Source of the DNA: an uncultured Oscillospiraceae bacterium
GTDB lineage: Bacteria; Bacillota; Clostridia; Oscillospirales; Ruminococcaceae
DNA length: 64,000 nucleotides
Reading direction: 5' to 3'
Assembly: GCA_958448395.1 (NCBI GenBank)
Contig: CAUDDP010000003.1
Coordinates: 1 to 64,000, forward strand
The notes beneath the pieces were generated by a model. The model searched no databases. It was given only the letters and a program-made list of their open reading frames with translations, and had not been told where the DNA came from. Position 1 is the stretch's first letter; every line of letters starts with the position of its first letter. The position numbers and the translations under genes are program-made. Below are positions 27,945 through 36,816 of the stretch, one piece after another.

Positions 27945-28301
27945 ATGAATAGAATGATGAAAGCTGTTTTTCCTTCTACTGATCATGCAGAATATGCGGC
28001 TTCCTATTTACAGCAGCATATTCCGCATATCGCACAAGTAGAAATTATACCTCGTCATCCGAATAACTTGTGGCCGGATGATCAAACCCCAAAATATTTT
28101 TCTATTTATACGACTGCTGCTGTTTCAGCACACAATATTACCGGAAGAATTGAGCGACCTATAACAGCAGAGGAAATTCCAGAACCGGAACGAGATCAAA
28201 CTGCTGATTTGCATCTCCTATATCGTGCAGAATCGCAGGAAGGTATACAAAATATCATTACAGCACTTGGCGGAGGCCATATTAAAACATGGGATGCATG
28301 A
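27945..28301 (+). CDS. Small cytosolic protein, possibly YflT/general-stress-like
   Basis: The 118-residue protein begins MNRMMKAVFPSTDHAEYAASYLQQHIP. This resembles the beta-alpha start of heat-induced YflT-type or ferredoxin-like stress domains, in which an element sweeps from a strand to a helix marked by EYAASYL. The remainder has no recognisable catalytic motif, signal or membrane segment, and ends in a Gly-rich GGGHIKTW. AAAAGGGG precedes the ATG. It is a single-gene unit ending at a hairpin. The family match is weak and only by pattern. Confidence 0.7.
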   Translation: MNRMMKAVFPSTDHAEYAASYLQQHIPHIAQVEIIPRHPNNLWPDDQTPKYFSIYTTAAVSAHNITGRIERPITAEEIPEPERDQTADLHLLYRAESQEGIQNIITALGGGHIKTWDA

Positions 28302-28304
28302 GAA

Positions 28305-28338
28305 AGCAGCGGATTCTTTGTGAAAAGGATCCGCTGCT
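28305..28338 (+). terminator. Terminator-like hairpin after the small YflT-like gene
   Basis: A long stem with the outer arms AGCAGCGGAT and ATCCGCTGCT lies 4 bp after the stop codon. The following tract (GAAATTTAG) is a poor U-run, so termination may be partial and allow read-through into the S1-domain gene. Confidence 0.6.
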
Positions 28339-28430
28339 GAAATTTAGTACTCTTTGTGCATAAACACAAGTCGCTGTTCATAGACTGTAAAAAAACAAAT
28401 CGTATCTTAGAAAGACGTCGGGAGGTCAAA

Positions 28431-29357
28431 ATGACAGCATACTTACCAGAGGGCATGTTGCTGCACACACCAGAAAATGCAGCTGCCTTACAGAATGTTT
28501 ATACCCTACAAGATGCTATGCGTACTGGAAAAATTTTAGAGGCAAGAGCAATTGTCTGTGACAGTGCCCATAATCTGATTGTCGAACTTCCCTGTATGCG
28601 TGGTATTATTCCCAGAGAAGAGGGAGCAATCGGCATTACAGAAGGAACGACAAGAGATATTGCACTGATCTCAAAGGCAGGAAAACCGGTTTGCTTTCAA
28701 GTACAACAAATTGTAACAGATGCAAATGGGGTATCCACTGCCATACTTTCTCGGAAGCAAGCACAACTGCAATGTTGGAAGGAATTTCTCTCGCATCTAA
28801 AAGCTGGTGATATTATTCCAGCTCTTGTAACACACATGGAGAAATTCGGATGTTTTGTAGATGTTGGATGTGGTGTTCCCTCTATGATTCCCATTGATTT
28901 GATTTCTGTCTCCAGAATCTCACATCCATCTGATCGGTTTACAGTTGGACAGAAAATCAAAGCAGTGGTAACCAATGTAACCAGTAACCGTATTTTTTTA
29001 TCACATAAAGAATTACTCGGTACATGGCAAGAAAATGCTGCCCGATTTACCGCTGGCGAAACCGTTTCCGGCATTGTTCGATCTGTAGAACCGTATGGTA
29101 TTTTTGTAGAACTGGCTCCAAATCTGGCTGGATTGGCAGAGCCGAAGGAACATGTTTTTCCAAAGGAACGAGCCAGTGTCTATATCAAAGCATTGATTCC
29201 GGAAAAAATGAAAGTTAAGCTGATTTTAGTAGATACTTTCACCAATACCGAACCCATCGAACCTCTTTCCTACTTTATCCACACTTCACACATAGAACGA
29301 TGGCAGTATGCACCCACCTGTGCAGCAAAACAAATAGAGACACGATTCGATGGGTAA
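28431..29357 (+). CDS. S1 RNA-binding domain protein (ribosomal protein S1-like)
   Basis: The 308-residue protein is built of S1-type OB folds. A divergent first repeat at about residues 30-95 is followed by two clearer ones. The second begins LKAGDIIPALVTHMEKFGCFVDVG (about 122-145) and continues through GQKIKAVVTNV to FLSHKELLGTW. The third begins FTAGETVSGIVRSVEPYGIFVELAPNLAGLAEP (about 205-237). It should bind single-stranded mRNA and may act with the ribosome; it is shorter than a full S1. GGGAGG lies 6 bases before the ATG at 28431. It converges on folC with only 3 bp between the stops. Confidence 0.88.
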   Translation: MTAYLPEGMLLHTPENAAALQNVYTLQDAMRTGKILEARAIVCDSAHNLIVELPCMRGIIPREEGAIGITEGTTRDIALISKAGKPVCFQVQQIVTDANGVSTAILSRKQAQLQCWKEFLSHLKAGDIIPALVTHMEKFGCFVDVGCGVPSMIPIDLISVSRISHPSDRFTVGQKIKAVVTNVTSNRIFLSHKELLGTWQENAARFTAGETVSGIVRSVEPYGIFVELAPNLAGLAEPKEHVFPKERASVYIKALIPEKMKVKLILVDTFTNTEPIEPLSYFIHTSHIERWQYAPTCAAKQIETRFDG

Positions 29358-29360
29358 ATT

Positions 29361-30623
29361 TTATAATTGAATACTACCCTGTTCTAAAAATGCACTGGAT
29401 AAATAAAGTGAACCGCTGACTACCACACATCCATTTGATTCTTTTGCTATTTTCACAGCGTAGGACATTGCTTCATGATACGACATCATGTGAGTTTGCA
29501 GCTGTTTTGGGAAACAGGTTACCAATGTTTCAGCAGGAACTGCTTGCGAAGAAAAGTCGTCAACACAGATAACGACATCCAGCACATCTGAGAGCTCTCT
29601 TGCTGCTGTCTGATAATCTTTTCCCCTTACCATACCCAGAATGCCAATGATAGGATGTTTTTTATTTTGCTTTAACACGGCAGTCAGTGCAGCAATGCCA
29701 GAAGCATTATGTCCACCATCCACCAAAATCAATGGATTTTGCTTTAAAACTTGTACTCTTGCTGGAAGTTGCACGGTAGAAAGTGCTGTTTGAATTGCTG
29801 TATCTGAAATGGATGGAAATCTTTTTTCTAAAATATGCAGTGCACAAATAGCAGAAAGTGCATTATAAATTTGATGTCGTCCAGGCATATGCAAGGTATA
29901 GATTTGGTCTTCGTACTGAAATTGTGTTTCCATCAGTGTTTCCTTTAGAATCGTACTGTTCTGTAAATCTGGAATGATGACAGCGGATTGCTTTTGCTCC
30001 GCTGTCTTTTTTATAATTTCCTGCACCACAGCTGAATTATCCGGTGATAAAACAATTGGGCAATGTTGTTTAATAATGCCAGCCTTCTGTGTTGCAATTT
30101 CCGGTAATGTATTCCCTAATATCGCCATATGATCGAAAGAAATAGAAGTAATAATGCTGACGAAAGGGGCATCAATAACATTGGTCGCATCCAATAAACC
30201 GCCTAAACCAGTTTCCAAAAAGACCAGTTCACATTTTTGTTCCAAGAAATAAAGCAAAGCTATAGCAAAGGTGATTTCAAATTGCGAGCAGGCTTTTGAT
30301 ACACGACAAGCGGTTACTCGCTCACACAGGGCACAAAGCCGGTCATCTGGAATATCCTTTCCATTTACCTGTATGCGATCCTGATAGTGCAGAACAAACG
30401 GTGAAGTAAACTGTCCTGTTTGAATACCAGCTGCAATCGTTGCTGCAGAGCTATATGCTACAACGGATCCCTTTCCGTTTGTACCTGCAACGTGAACGAA
30501 CTGCAACTGTTTCTGTGGATTGCCCAATTCGTCCAAGAGTGATCGAATGCGAGATAAATCAGTTACAGGTTTCCCACTTTTACTAAACTGCTGAATATAG
30601 GCGATTGTTTCTGAAATCGTCAT
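29361..30623 (-). CDS. folC: Bifunctional folylpolyglutamate synthase/dihydrofolate synthase
   Basis: The 420-residue Mur-ligase-type enzyme adds glutamate to dihydropteroate and then to folates. HVAGTNGKGSVVAY (about residues 41-54) is the ATP-binding P-loop, and TGLGGLLDATN (about 137-147), with the catalytic metal site, and LVDGGHNASG (about 303-312) are typical. GGAG precedes the ATG at 30623, chosen over an upstream in-frame ATG at 30644. The valS-folC order is common in Firmicutes, but here a terminator hairpin (30643-30685) separates the two, so folC is fed by read-through or its own promoter. Confidence 0.94.
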   Translation of the reverse strand: MTISETIAYIQQFSKSGKPVTDLSRIRSLLDELGNPQKQLQFVHVAGTNGKGSVVAYSSAATIAAGIQTGQFTSPFVLHYQDRIQVNGKDIPDDRLCALCERVTACRVSKACSQFEITFAIALLYFLEQKCELVFLETGLGGLLDATNVIDAPFVSIITSISFDHMAILGNTLPEIATQKAGIIKQHCPIVLSPDNSAVVQEIIKKTAEQKQSAVIIPDLQNSTILKETLMETQFQYEDQIYTLHMPGRHQIYNALSAICALHILEKRFPSISDTAIQTALSTVQLPARVQVLKQNPLILVDGGHNASGIAALTAVLKQNKKHPIIGILGMVRGKDYQTAARELSDVLDVVICVDDFSSQAVPAETLVTCFPKQLQTHMMSYHEAMSYAVKIAKESNGCVVVSGSLYLSSAFLEQGSIQL

Positions 30624-30642
30624 TATTCTCTGCACTCCTCTC

Positions 30643-30685
30643 AAAAAGAACCATTCGCAACAGATTACATTCCATTGCGAATGGT
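30643..30685 (-). terminator. Intrinsic terminator between valS and folC
   Basis: ACCATTCGCAA (30650-30660) and its exact complement (30675-30685) form an 11-bp stem. On the minus strand it is followed by TCTTTTTG, which runs directly into the folC Shine-Dalgarno. Confidence 0.85.
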
Positions 30686-30721
30686 ATATGATATACGTTT
30701 ATTTTAAAAATAATATACAAG

Positions 30722-33340
30722 TTATGCCTGCAAGCCAGCAATGGACTGCAAAATTTTCTCCATTTTTTCTGTTGCTTTTGCCAGCTTTGCACGTTCTGCT
30801 GCAATCAACTGTTCCGGTGCCTTCGACAGGAATCCCGGATTATTTAGTTTATTTTGCAGGAAATCAATGTCCTTCTGTGCCTTTTGCTGTTCCTTTTGTA
30901 ACCGTACCAGTTCTTTTTCCTTATCCACTAATTCCGCCATCGGAATAAAAATTCTTGCACTATCTGTCACAGCAGTAGCAACATCCGATAGATTGAATAC
31001 TGTACCAACTTCTACGGTTGAAGCAGAGGCAAGTTTTTCAAAGAAGACAGATGCTTCAGCAAACAATACCGTATCTTGTGTTTCAATATAAACACTTGCT
31101 TTTTTGGACGGCGGAACATTCATAGAGGTCCGACAATTCCGAATCGCACGAATCGCATCAATTACCTTTTCAAATTGAGCAGCTTCTGCATAAACATTTG
31201 CTTCCTCATAAACCGGATAAGATTCCAACATAATCATAGACTCTTCGTTCGTCAATACCTGCCAGATTTCTTCTGTAATATACGGCATAAATGGATGCAG
31301 CAGCTTTAGCATACCACGCATTACCCAAACCAAAACAGCCTGTGCCTGTTGCATGGTTTCACCGCCAGCCTGAATTCTTGGTTTTGTTAGTTCAATATAC
31401 CAGTCGCAGTACACATCCCAGATAAAATCATACAGTTTAGAACAAGCCACACCAATTTCAAACTTATTCAGATTATCGTTAACTTCTTTTGCCAGACTGT
31501 TAAATCGATCCACAATCCATTTATCTTCTATTGCCAGTGTTTCCGGTAATCCACAGAACTGGAAGTCTTCCGGTAGGTTCATCATAATAAACCGTGATGC
31601 ATTCCAAAGCTTATTGGCAAAATTTCGGGCTGCCTTTACCTTATCGTCGCTGTAACGCATATCATTGCCCGGTGCATTGCCAGTTGCCAACATGAACCGT
31701 AAAGCATCTGCACCATATTCATCAATGACCTGCAGCGGATCAATACCATTGCCCAGTGACTTGGACATTTTTCTGCCTTGTTCATCTCGTACCAATCCAT
31801 GAATCAAAACCGTATCAAACGGCACTTCATCCATGTTCTTTAAACCAGAGAACATCATTCTAACAACCCAGAAGAAAATAATATCATAACCTGTTACCAG
31901 TGTATTAGTGGGATAGAAATATTTTAGTTCTTCTGTCTGATTTGGCCACCCCAATGTAGAGAACGGCCACAGTGCAGAACTGAACCAAGTATCCAATGTA
32001 TCTGGATCCTGTCGCATTGCTTTACCACATTTCGGACAAACTGCCATATTTTCTTTTGTAACCACCATCTCACCGCAGTCATCACAATAAAATGCCGGAA
32101 TGCGATGTCCCCACCACAACTGACGGGAAATACACCAGTCCTTGATATTCTCCAGCCAATGGAAATAAATCTTATCAAAGCGTTCCGGAACAAACTTGGT
32201 CTTACCATTTTTAACAGCATCAATTGCTGGCTGTGCCAATGGCTTCATTTTTACAAACCACTGCTTGGAAACTCTCGGCTCTACTGTCGTACCACAGCGA
32301 TAGCAAGTACCAACATTGTGGCTGTAATCTTCGATTTCTACCAATGCCCCTTCTGCTTCCAAATCTGCTACGATTGCCTTTCTGGCCTCATAGCGATCCA
32401 TGCCAGCATACTTTGGATAATCTTCTGTAATTTTTGCATCGTCTGTCATTACGTTGATAACTGGCAGATTGTGACGCAGACCTACTTCAAAATCATTCGG
32501 ATCGTGTGCTGGCGTAATCTTTACCACACCCGTTCCAAAATCCATTTCTACATAATCATCAGCCACAATCGGAATTTCCCGATGTACCAACGGCAAAATC
32601 AAGGTTTTTCCAATCAAATGCTGATACCGTTCATCATTTGGATTGACAGCTACCGCAGTATCACCCAATAAAGTTTCCGGACGGGTGGTTGCCAGCTCCA
32701 GATACCCGCTTCCATCTTTCAACGGGTACCGCAAGTGCCAGAAATGACCTGCCTGATCTTCATATTCTACTTCTGCATCAGAAATAGAAGTCAGACACTT
32801 CGGACACCAGTTGATAATTCGTTCTCCACGATAAATCAATCCTTCTTCGTAGTAGCGAATAAAGACTTCCTTAACTGCCTGATTGCATCCCTCGTCCATG
32901 GTAAACCGTTCCCGTTCCCAGTCACAGGAAGAACCAAGCTTTTTCAGCTGCTCTACAATTCTACCACCATACTGCTTTTTCCAGTCCCACGCACGCTTTA
33001 AGAAACCGTCACGTCCAATGTCTTCCTTTTTGATGCCTTCTTTTCGCATTGCCTCAACAATTTTGGCTTCAGTGGCAATGGAAGCATGATCCGTACCAGG
33101 CAACCAGAGTGCACTATAACCAGACATTCTCTTCCAACGAATTAGAATGTCCTGCAATGTTTCATCCAGTGCATGACCCATATGCAGCTGACCTGTAATA
33201 TTTGGTGGTGGAATCACAATGGTATATGGTTCCTTTTTAGAATCCACTTCTGCATGGAAGCAGTTTTTTTCCATCCATTGTGCATAAATGCGATCTTCAA
33301 ATTCTTTCGGCTGATAGGATTTTGCCAATTCTTTTTTCAT
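30722..33340 (-). CDS. valS: Valyl-tRNA synthetase
   Basis: The 872-residue class Ia synthetase carries the HIGH-type motif in PPPNITGQLHMGHAL (HMGH at 53-56) and KMSKS in GRKMSKSLGNGIDPL (about 525). It also has the CP1 editing domain that removes mischarged Thr, zinc-ribbon-type cysteines (CPKCLTSI, CDDCGEM, CPKCGKAM), an anticodon-binding domain and the C-terminal coiled-coil arm (about 805-865) that contacts the tRNA elbow. The start at 33340 follows AAAGGAG. It is expressed from a T-box leader that reads valine tRNA. Confidence 0.96.
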   Translation of the reverse strand: MKKELAKSYQPKEFEDRIYAQWMEKNCFHAEVDSKKEPYTIVIPPPNITGQLHMGHALDETLQDILIRWKRMSGYSALWLPGTDHASIATEAKIVEAMRKEGIKKEDIGRDGFLKRAWDWKKQYGGRIVEQLKKLGSSCDWERERFTMDEGCNQAVKEVFIRYYEEGLIYRGERIINWCPKCLTSISDAEVEYEDQAGHFWHLRYPLKDGSGYLELATTRPETLLGDTAVAVNPNDERYQHLIGKTLILPLVHREIPIVADDYVEMDFGTGVVKITPAHDPNDFEVGLRHNLPVINVMTDDAKITEDYPKYAGMDRYEARKAIVADLEAEGALVEIEDYSHNVGTCYRCGTTVEPRVSKQWFVKMKPLAQPAIDAVKNGKTKFVPERFDKIYFHWLENIKDWCISRQLWWGHRIPAFYCDDCGEMVVTKENMAVCPKCGKAMRQDPDTLDTWFSSALWPFSTLGWPNQTEELKYFYPTNTLVTGYDIIFFWVVRMMFSGLKNMDEVPFDTVLIHGLVRDEQGRKMSKSLGNGIDPLQVIDEYGADALRFMLATGNAPGNDMRYSDDKVKAARNFANKLWNASRFIMMNLPEDFQFCGLPETLAIEDKWIVDRFNSLAKEVNDNLNKFEIGVACSKLYDFIWDVYCDWYIELTKPRIQAGGETMQQAQAVLVWVMRGMLKLLHPFMPYITEEIWQVLTNEESMIMLESYPVYEEANVYAEAAQFEKVIDAIRAIRNCRTSMNVPPSKKASVYIETQDTVLFAEASVFFEKLASASTVEVGTVFNLSDVATAVTDSARIFIPMAELVDKEKELVRLQKEQQKAQKDIDFLQNKLNNPGFLSKAPEQLIAAERAKLAKATEKMEKILQSIAGLQA

Positions 33341-33383
33341 GTTTGAAACTCCTTTTCTCATTTTTGCTTTTGAAGGGGAAACA

Positions 33384-33660
33384 AAAATGCCCTGAACAGC
33401 AAAAATGGCTGCTCAGGGCGAACAATTGTCCGTGTTACCACCTGAATTCAGAGAATTCTTCTCTGCACTCATGCAAATACAACATATTTGCCTCTCAATA
33501 ACGGGAGAACCCGCTGCACACTACACACTTTTCAGCTTCCCATGCAGAACTCAGAGACTACCTTCCCTGTGCTGTCTGAAAGATTTTCACCAACCATCTT
33601 CTCTCTGTACAGTACACCGCAAACAGGTACTCCTTCTCTTCAACGTTTTTCTCATTTACC
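33384..33660 (-). ncRNA. T-box riboswitch, valine type, upstream of valS
   Basis: On the minus strand the leader has a Stem I with GAGAGAAG and GTTGGTGAAAA. Its specifier loop GGGAAG-GUA-G places the Val codon GUA at 33559-33561, followed by a purine. The T-box bulge sequence AGGTGGTAACACGG (33430-33443) precedes a terminator whose arms, GCTGCTCAGGGC-type at 33389-33400 and 33408-33419, end in ATTTTTG. Low charged tRNA(Val) should prevent termination. Boundaries are approximate. Confidence 0.93.
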
Positions 33661-33666
33661 TGCTTT

Positions 33667-33695
33667 ATTATAAACAATTTTTTATTGCTTGTCAA
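33667..33695 (-). promoter_or_regulatory. valS: Promoter of the valS T-box transcript
   Basis: On the minus strand a perfect TTGACA (33690-33695), a 17-bp spacer and a perfect TATAAT (33667-33672) lie just upstream of the T-box. Confidence 0.92.
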
Positions 33696-33751
33696 GTGGC
33701 ATGACGGCTGTTTTTTATTTTTTAACATCTTGAATGGCACTTTATATGATT

Positions 33752-35269
33752 CTATTTTTTTATTTCATCATATAGACATTCGATTGCCTCCTCGGCATCA
33801 CATGGAACATCTGGCTCAATTAACTGATGTTCCAAGCTCTCATCAATTCGATACCACTTTTTCGTAGATATCTGCATATAGATTCCTGAATGTGGAAGTG
33901 TAAAATAAGAAATGTCTCCATAGCTGCTTGGATCATTGCCGGATGCCTCTCCAATGATTGTGCCAAGATGATTGTCCTTTACAAGCATTGCAAAATCCAT
34001 AGCGGCACTGAAAGTAGAAACAGATGTCAAAATGTACAAATTGCCATCAAATACAAGATTTGTATACTGTTCGTTTTCAAGTATCGCAGTATCACTTTTT
34101 ATTTGAAAAATGCCTAATCTCCAAATGCCAGCCCAGGTTTTATAAGTATCAATATTAATATATTTGAAAAACTCATTTGCCACTGAGGAATTACCGCCAT
34201 GATTGTTTCTGAGATCCACTGCAACATTATGAATCCCATTCTCTTTGATTTCGCTGAACATTTTGTTAAGACAGTCCTTATATTCATCATTGTTGATGCA
34301 GGTATCAAGGGTAAGAATTGCAATATCATTTTTTACATCTATTTCATAATAAACAAATAGATCATCCTCTTCGGAAGTGGTATCAATGTTAATGTTGTTG
34401 AATGCAATGTACTCATCATATGTTACAAAGTCTTCTTTCGTAAATACATAACTCTCTTCGCTTCCATTTTCATCTTCATAGGTATATTCAATACCATCTT
34501 CTATAGAAATGCCAAGGTATTTCAGCCCTTCCAAAGAGCTAATATAATCGTATATTTCTGTCATACCGTAATCCTGACTTTCAAAGCTAATAAGATGTGA
34601 CTTACTTTCAAACAAGTCTTCGAATGACACACCATTTATCTTTCTTAGAACGCTTCCAGTTTGATTATGTTCATATGTGTATTTCAAATAATGATAGTTG
34701 TTATAGCAGGCATCTGCGTGTGTATGTGCATCATGAAGTTGAGAAAAAACAGATTCAATTTCCTGATGAAGTGTACAAATATCTATATTTTCCCTATTTT
34801 CGATGTTTTTTCTTGCAATCGTATACTGATTTTCAATTTCTTCCGGCGTATTGTGATATAGTGCAGGATGCAACTTCCAAAGATATTTCATTGCATAATC
34901 AAAATCTGCAAGTGCATCTTCCTTTGTAAGAACCATATTGTCATCTTTAAGCATGATATTCGCATTTTTTCTAAAAGTAAGACTGTTCCAATAGGGATTA
35001 CAGTATGATCCAAACAAAGAACACAGGATTGCAATTATACTGACCGACGATAAAATGATCTTTGTCACTTTATTTGACTTATTTTTAATCCAAAACAAAA
35101 TATTTGACAAAATAACAAAAATTGATATGACAAAGCTAATGTATTCTGGCATTTGTATCAGAAAAAGATTCAACGGAATCATTCCAATTGCAAGGATATC
35201 GAGCAAAATCACTGCAAATAGAAATTTCTTTTTTACACCGCTGGATGTTTTAAGGCGTTTTTCAACCAT
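33752..35269 (-). CDS. Membrane-anchored S41-family (C-terminal processing) peptidase
   Basis: The 505-residue protein has three predicted N-terminal membrane helices at about residues 15-37, 42-60 and 68-90. A long extracytoplasmic part follows, with an S41/tricorn-type domain. VAVDLRNNHGGNSS (about 347-360) is the DxRxNxGG-like core strand and VSTFSAAMDFAMLVKDN (about 408-424) holds the presumed nucleophile serine; GTIIGEASGNDPSSYGD follows. No PDZ domain is evident. S41 proteins cleave peptides or serve in signal or wall processing; the substrate is unknown. AAAGGA precedes the ATG. The gene is flanked by terminators or leaders of others and looks like a single accessory gene. Confidence 0.8.
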   Translation of the reverse strand: MVEKRLKTSSGVKKKFLFAVILLDILAIGMIPLNLFLIQMPEYISFVISIFVILSNILFWIKNKSNKVTKIILSSVSIIAILCSLFGSYCNPYWNSLTFRKNANIMLKDDNMVLTKEDALADFDYAMKYLWKLHPALYHNTPEEIENQYTIARKNIENRENIDICTLHQEIESVFSQLHDAHTHADACYNNYHYLKYTYEHNQTGSVLRKINGVSFEDLFESKSHLISFESQDYGMTEIYDYISSLEGLKYLGISIEDGIEYTYEDENGSEESYVFTKEDFVTYDEYIAFNNINIDTTSEEDDLFVYYEIDVKNDIAILTLDTCINNDEYKDCLNKMFSEIKENGIHNVAVDLRNNHGGNSSVANEFFKYINIDTYKTWAGIWRLGIFQIKSDTAILENEQYTNLVFDGNLYILTSVSTFSAAMDFAMLVKDNHLGTIIGEASGNDPSSYGDISYFTLPHSGIYMQISTKKWYRIDESLEHQLIEPDVPCDAEEAIECLYDEIKK

Positions 35270-35290
35270 ATAATATATCCTTTCCTTATT

Positions 35291-35330
35291 AAAAATAACG
35301 CTGGCATTGACAGTATATCTATGCCAGCGT
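35291..35330 (-). terminator. Intrinsic terminator after the RNHCP gene
   Basis: ACGCTGGCAT (35298-35307) and its exact complement (35321-35330) form a 10-bp stem with a 13-nt loop. On the minus strand it is followed by TATTTTTAAT. Confidence 0.88.
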
Positions 35331-35352
35331 ACAATTTGCAGTCAATATGAAA

Positions 35353-35772
35353 TCAGGTTGTTGTTCCGCCCATCTGTTTTGTCATTTCCTCCAAGTATTC
35401 CAGTGGAAACGGCGGCGTACAGAGTGGTTTCATAGCAATGCTCATCAATTTCATAGGATTATCATCGGCTGCAATTCGGTTGGAAGAGAGTACACCGCAT
35501 CGCTTACAGCGATGCACAATCGCCCACTCTCCACTTTTACGAACCCATACCGCAATTGGTTCCATGATACCACCGCAGTCTGCCAAACGGTCCCCTGGTT
35601 CTATGTCAACATGCAAACTGGAAAGACAATTTGGGCAGTGATTACGGTGTTCGCTACCTGCACCAGCAGGAACAACCTCTCTACCACACACCTTACAAAT
35701 AAAAGTATCATGGCAGGCATGTGTTTTATAGTAGCCTTTTTCATATTGCTTGTGTTTATGATCACGATTCAA
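35353..35772 (-). CDS. RNHCP domain zinc-ribbon protein
   Basis: The 139-residue protein has the RNHCP family layout. FICKVCGREVVPAG-GSEHRNHCPNCLSSLHVD (about residues 24-56) holds a CxxC/HCPxC zinc site, GDRLADCGGIMEPI follows, and a second CxxC (HRCKRCG) precedes NRIAADDNP. The family is named for its RNHCP residues; it is thought to bind zinc and perhaps RNA, but the function is not established. The start is a TTG (35770-35772) with AGGAGG exactly 8 bases upstream, and no ATG fits. The predicted start overlaps the end of a possible 20-codon leader frame. Confidence 0.88.
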   Translation of the reverse strand: MNRDHKHKQYEKGYYKTHACHDTFICKVCGREVVPAGAGSEHRNHCPNCLSSLHVDIEPGDRLADCGGIMEPIAVWVRKSGEWAIVHRCKRCGVLSSNRIAADDNPMKLMSIAMKPLCTPPFPLEYLEEMTKQMGGTTT

Positions 35773-35824
35773 AATGATTTCCTCCTAAAGTGTAATACAG
35801 CCTTTGGGAGGAATGCAGAATCAT
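35762..35824 (-). CDS. Possible 20-residue leader peptide overlapping the RNHCP gene start
   Basis: An ATG at 35822-35824 on the minus strand, with GGGAGG exactly 7 bases upstream, opens a frame encoding MILHSSQRLYYTLGGNHFES and stops 8 bp past the RNHCP start codon. Its codons include the RNHCP Shine-Dalgarno. The overlap would allow translational coupling with a weak TTG start. Coding is unproven. Confidence 0.3.
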   Translation of the reverse strand: MILHSSQRLYYTLGGNHFES

Positions 35825-35865
35825 ACGCAGACCTCCCGGTCAGCGTACAATTCCCATTTTAATTG

Positions 35866-35880
35866 ATTGTTTCAAACAAT
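35866..35880. promoter_or_regulatory. 15-bp palindrome in the RNHCP upstream region
   Basis: ATTGTTT-C-AAACAAT is a perfect 7-bp inverted repeat with a single central base. It lies between an AT-rich promoter-like stretch (TATTATAC around 35889) and the RNHCP leader, a plausible operator position. No regulator is known for it. Confidence 0.4.
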
Positions 35881-36039
35881 TTACTCCTCGTATAATAAAT
35901 TTATGGGTAATTTAAAGAGAACCCATATGAAATCTCTTATTTATCACACAGAATAAATCTGTACAATCAGAGGGTGCTGTTCACCTTCTTGAAGCAGGGA
36001 TTCCAACGAAAGAGTAACACCTCTTTTGTAAATTCAGAT

Positions 36040-36804
36040 TTAATCTGCATAATGGCTCAAAAACTGTTTTGTTCGTTCCTTCTTAGGATGTAGGAATAAT
36101 TCATCTGGTGTGCCTTCTTCCACAATGACCCCGTCTGCCATGAAAACAACACGGTCAGAAACAGCCTGTGCAAAACGCATTTCATGGGTGACGATTACCA
36201 TAGTCATATGATCTTCCGCCAGCAACCGAATAACTGCTAAAATTTCACCAGTTAACTCTGGATCTAATGCAGAAGTCGGTTCATCAAAGAAAAGAATTGC
36301 TGGAGACATTGCAAGTGCTCGTACAATTGCAACACGCTGCTGTTGCCCACCAGATAATTCACAGGGATAAGCAGCGGCTTTTTCTTCCAGTCCCACTTTC
36401 TTTAATAGCCGCATTGCTGTTTCCATTGCTTCCTGTTTGGAACGTTTCAACAAAATACGCTGCGGTTCTACAATATTTTTTAAAACTGAATAATGTGGAA
36501 ATAAATTGAAATTTTGAAAGACTAAACCAAAATAAGTCTGGATTTTCCGAAACTGTTTTTTTGGTGCATAGACTGGTTTTCTATTTTCTGTTGCTTCTAC
36601 GGCAGTCTCTCCCATATAGGAAATCTTTCCACTGCTCAATGTTTCCAGAAAAGTAGCACAACGCAACAATGTGGATTTACCAGAACCAGATGGTCCAATA
36701 ATAGAAACCACTTCTCCCTTATTAACAGTAAGGGAAATATCCTGTAAAACCTGTACGGCACCGAATTGTTTTTTCAAATGGGAAATATTTAGATATTGTT
36801 CCAC
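36040..36804 (-). CDS. Polar amino acid ABC transporter ATP-binding protein
   Basis: The 254-residue ABC ATPase has Walker [14 protein letters not shown] (about residues 38-50), Q-loop [16 protein letters not shown] (about 94-109), signature [16 protein letters not shown] (about 149-164), Walker [13 protein letters not shown] and the switch His in [11 protein letters not shown]. It resembles GlnQ/ArtP-type ATPases of the polar amino acid family. It is the third gene of an importer operon (binding protein, permease, ATPase) with 12 bp to the permease. The exact amino acid is not determinable. Confidence 0.94.
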   Translation of the reverse strand: MEQYLNISHLKKQFGAVQVLQDISLTVNKGEVVSIIGPSGSGKSTLLRCATFLETLSSGKISYMGETAVEATENRKPVYAPKKQFRKIQTYFGLVFQNFNLFPHYSVLKNIVEPQRILLKRSKQEAMETAMRLLKKVGLEEKAAAYPCELSGGQQQRVAIVRALAMSPAILFFDEPTSALDPELTGEILAVIRLLAEDHMTMVIVTHEMRFAQAVSDRVVFMADGVIVEEGTPDELFLHPKKERTKQFLSHYAD

Positions 36805-36816
36805 AGTGCCGCCTCC

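Noticed and set aside
35969..36030. AGAGG...CCTCT hairpin region considered as a preQ1 or other riboswitch
   Set aside because: It lies downstream of the importer operon on the minus strand, not before a gene on the plus strand, and lacks the conserved bases of known classes.
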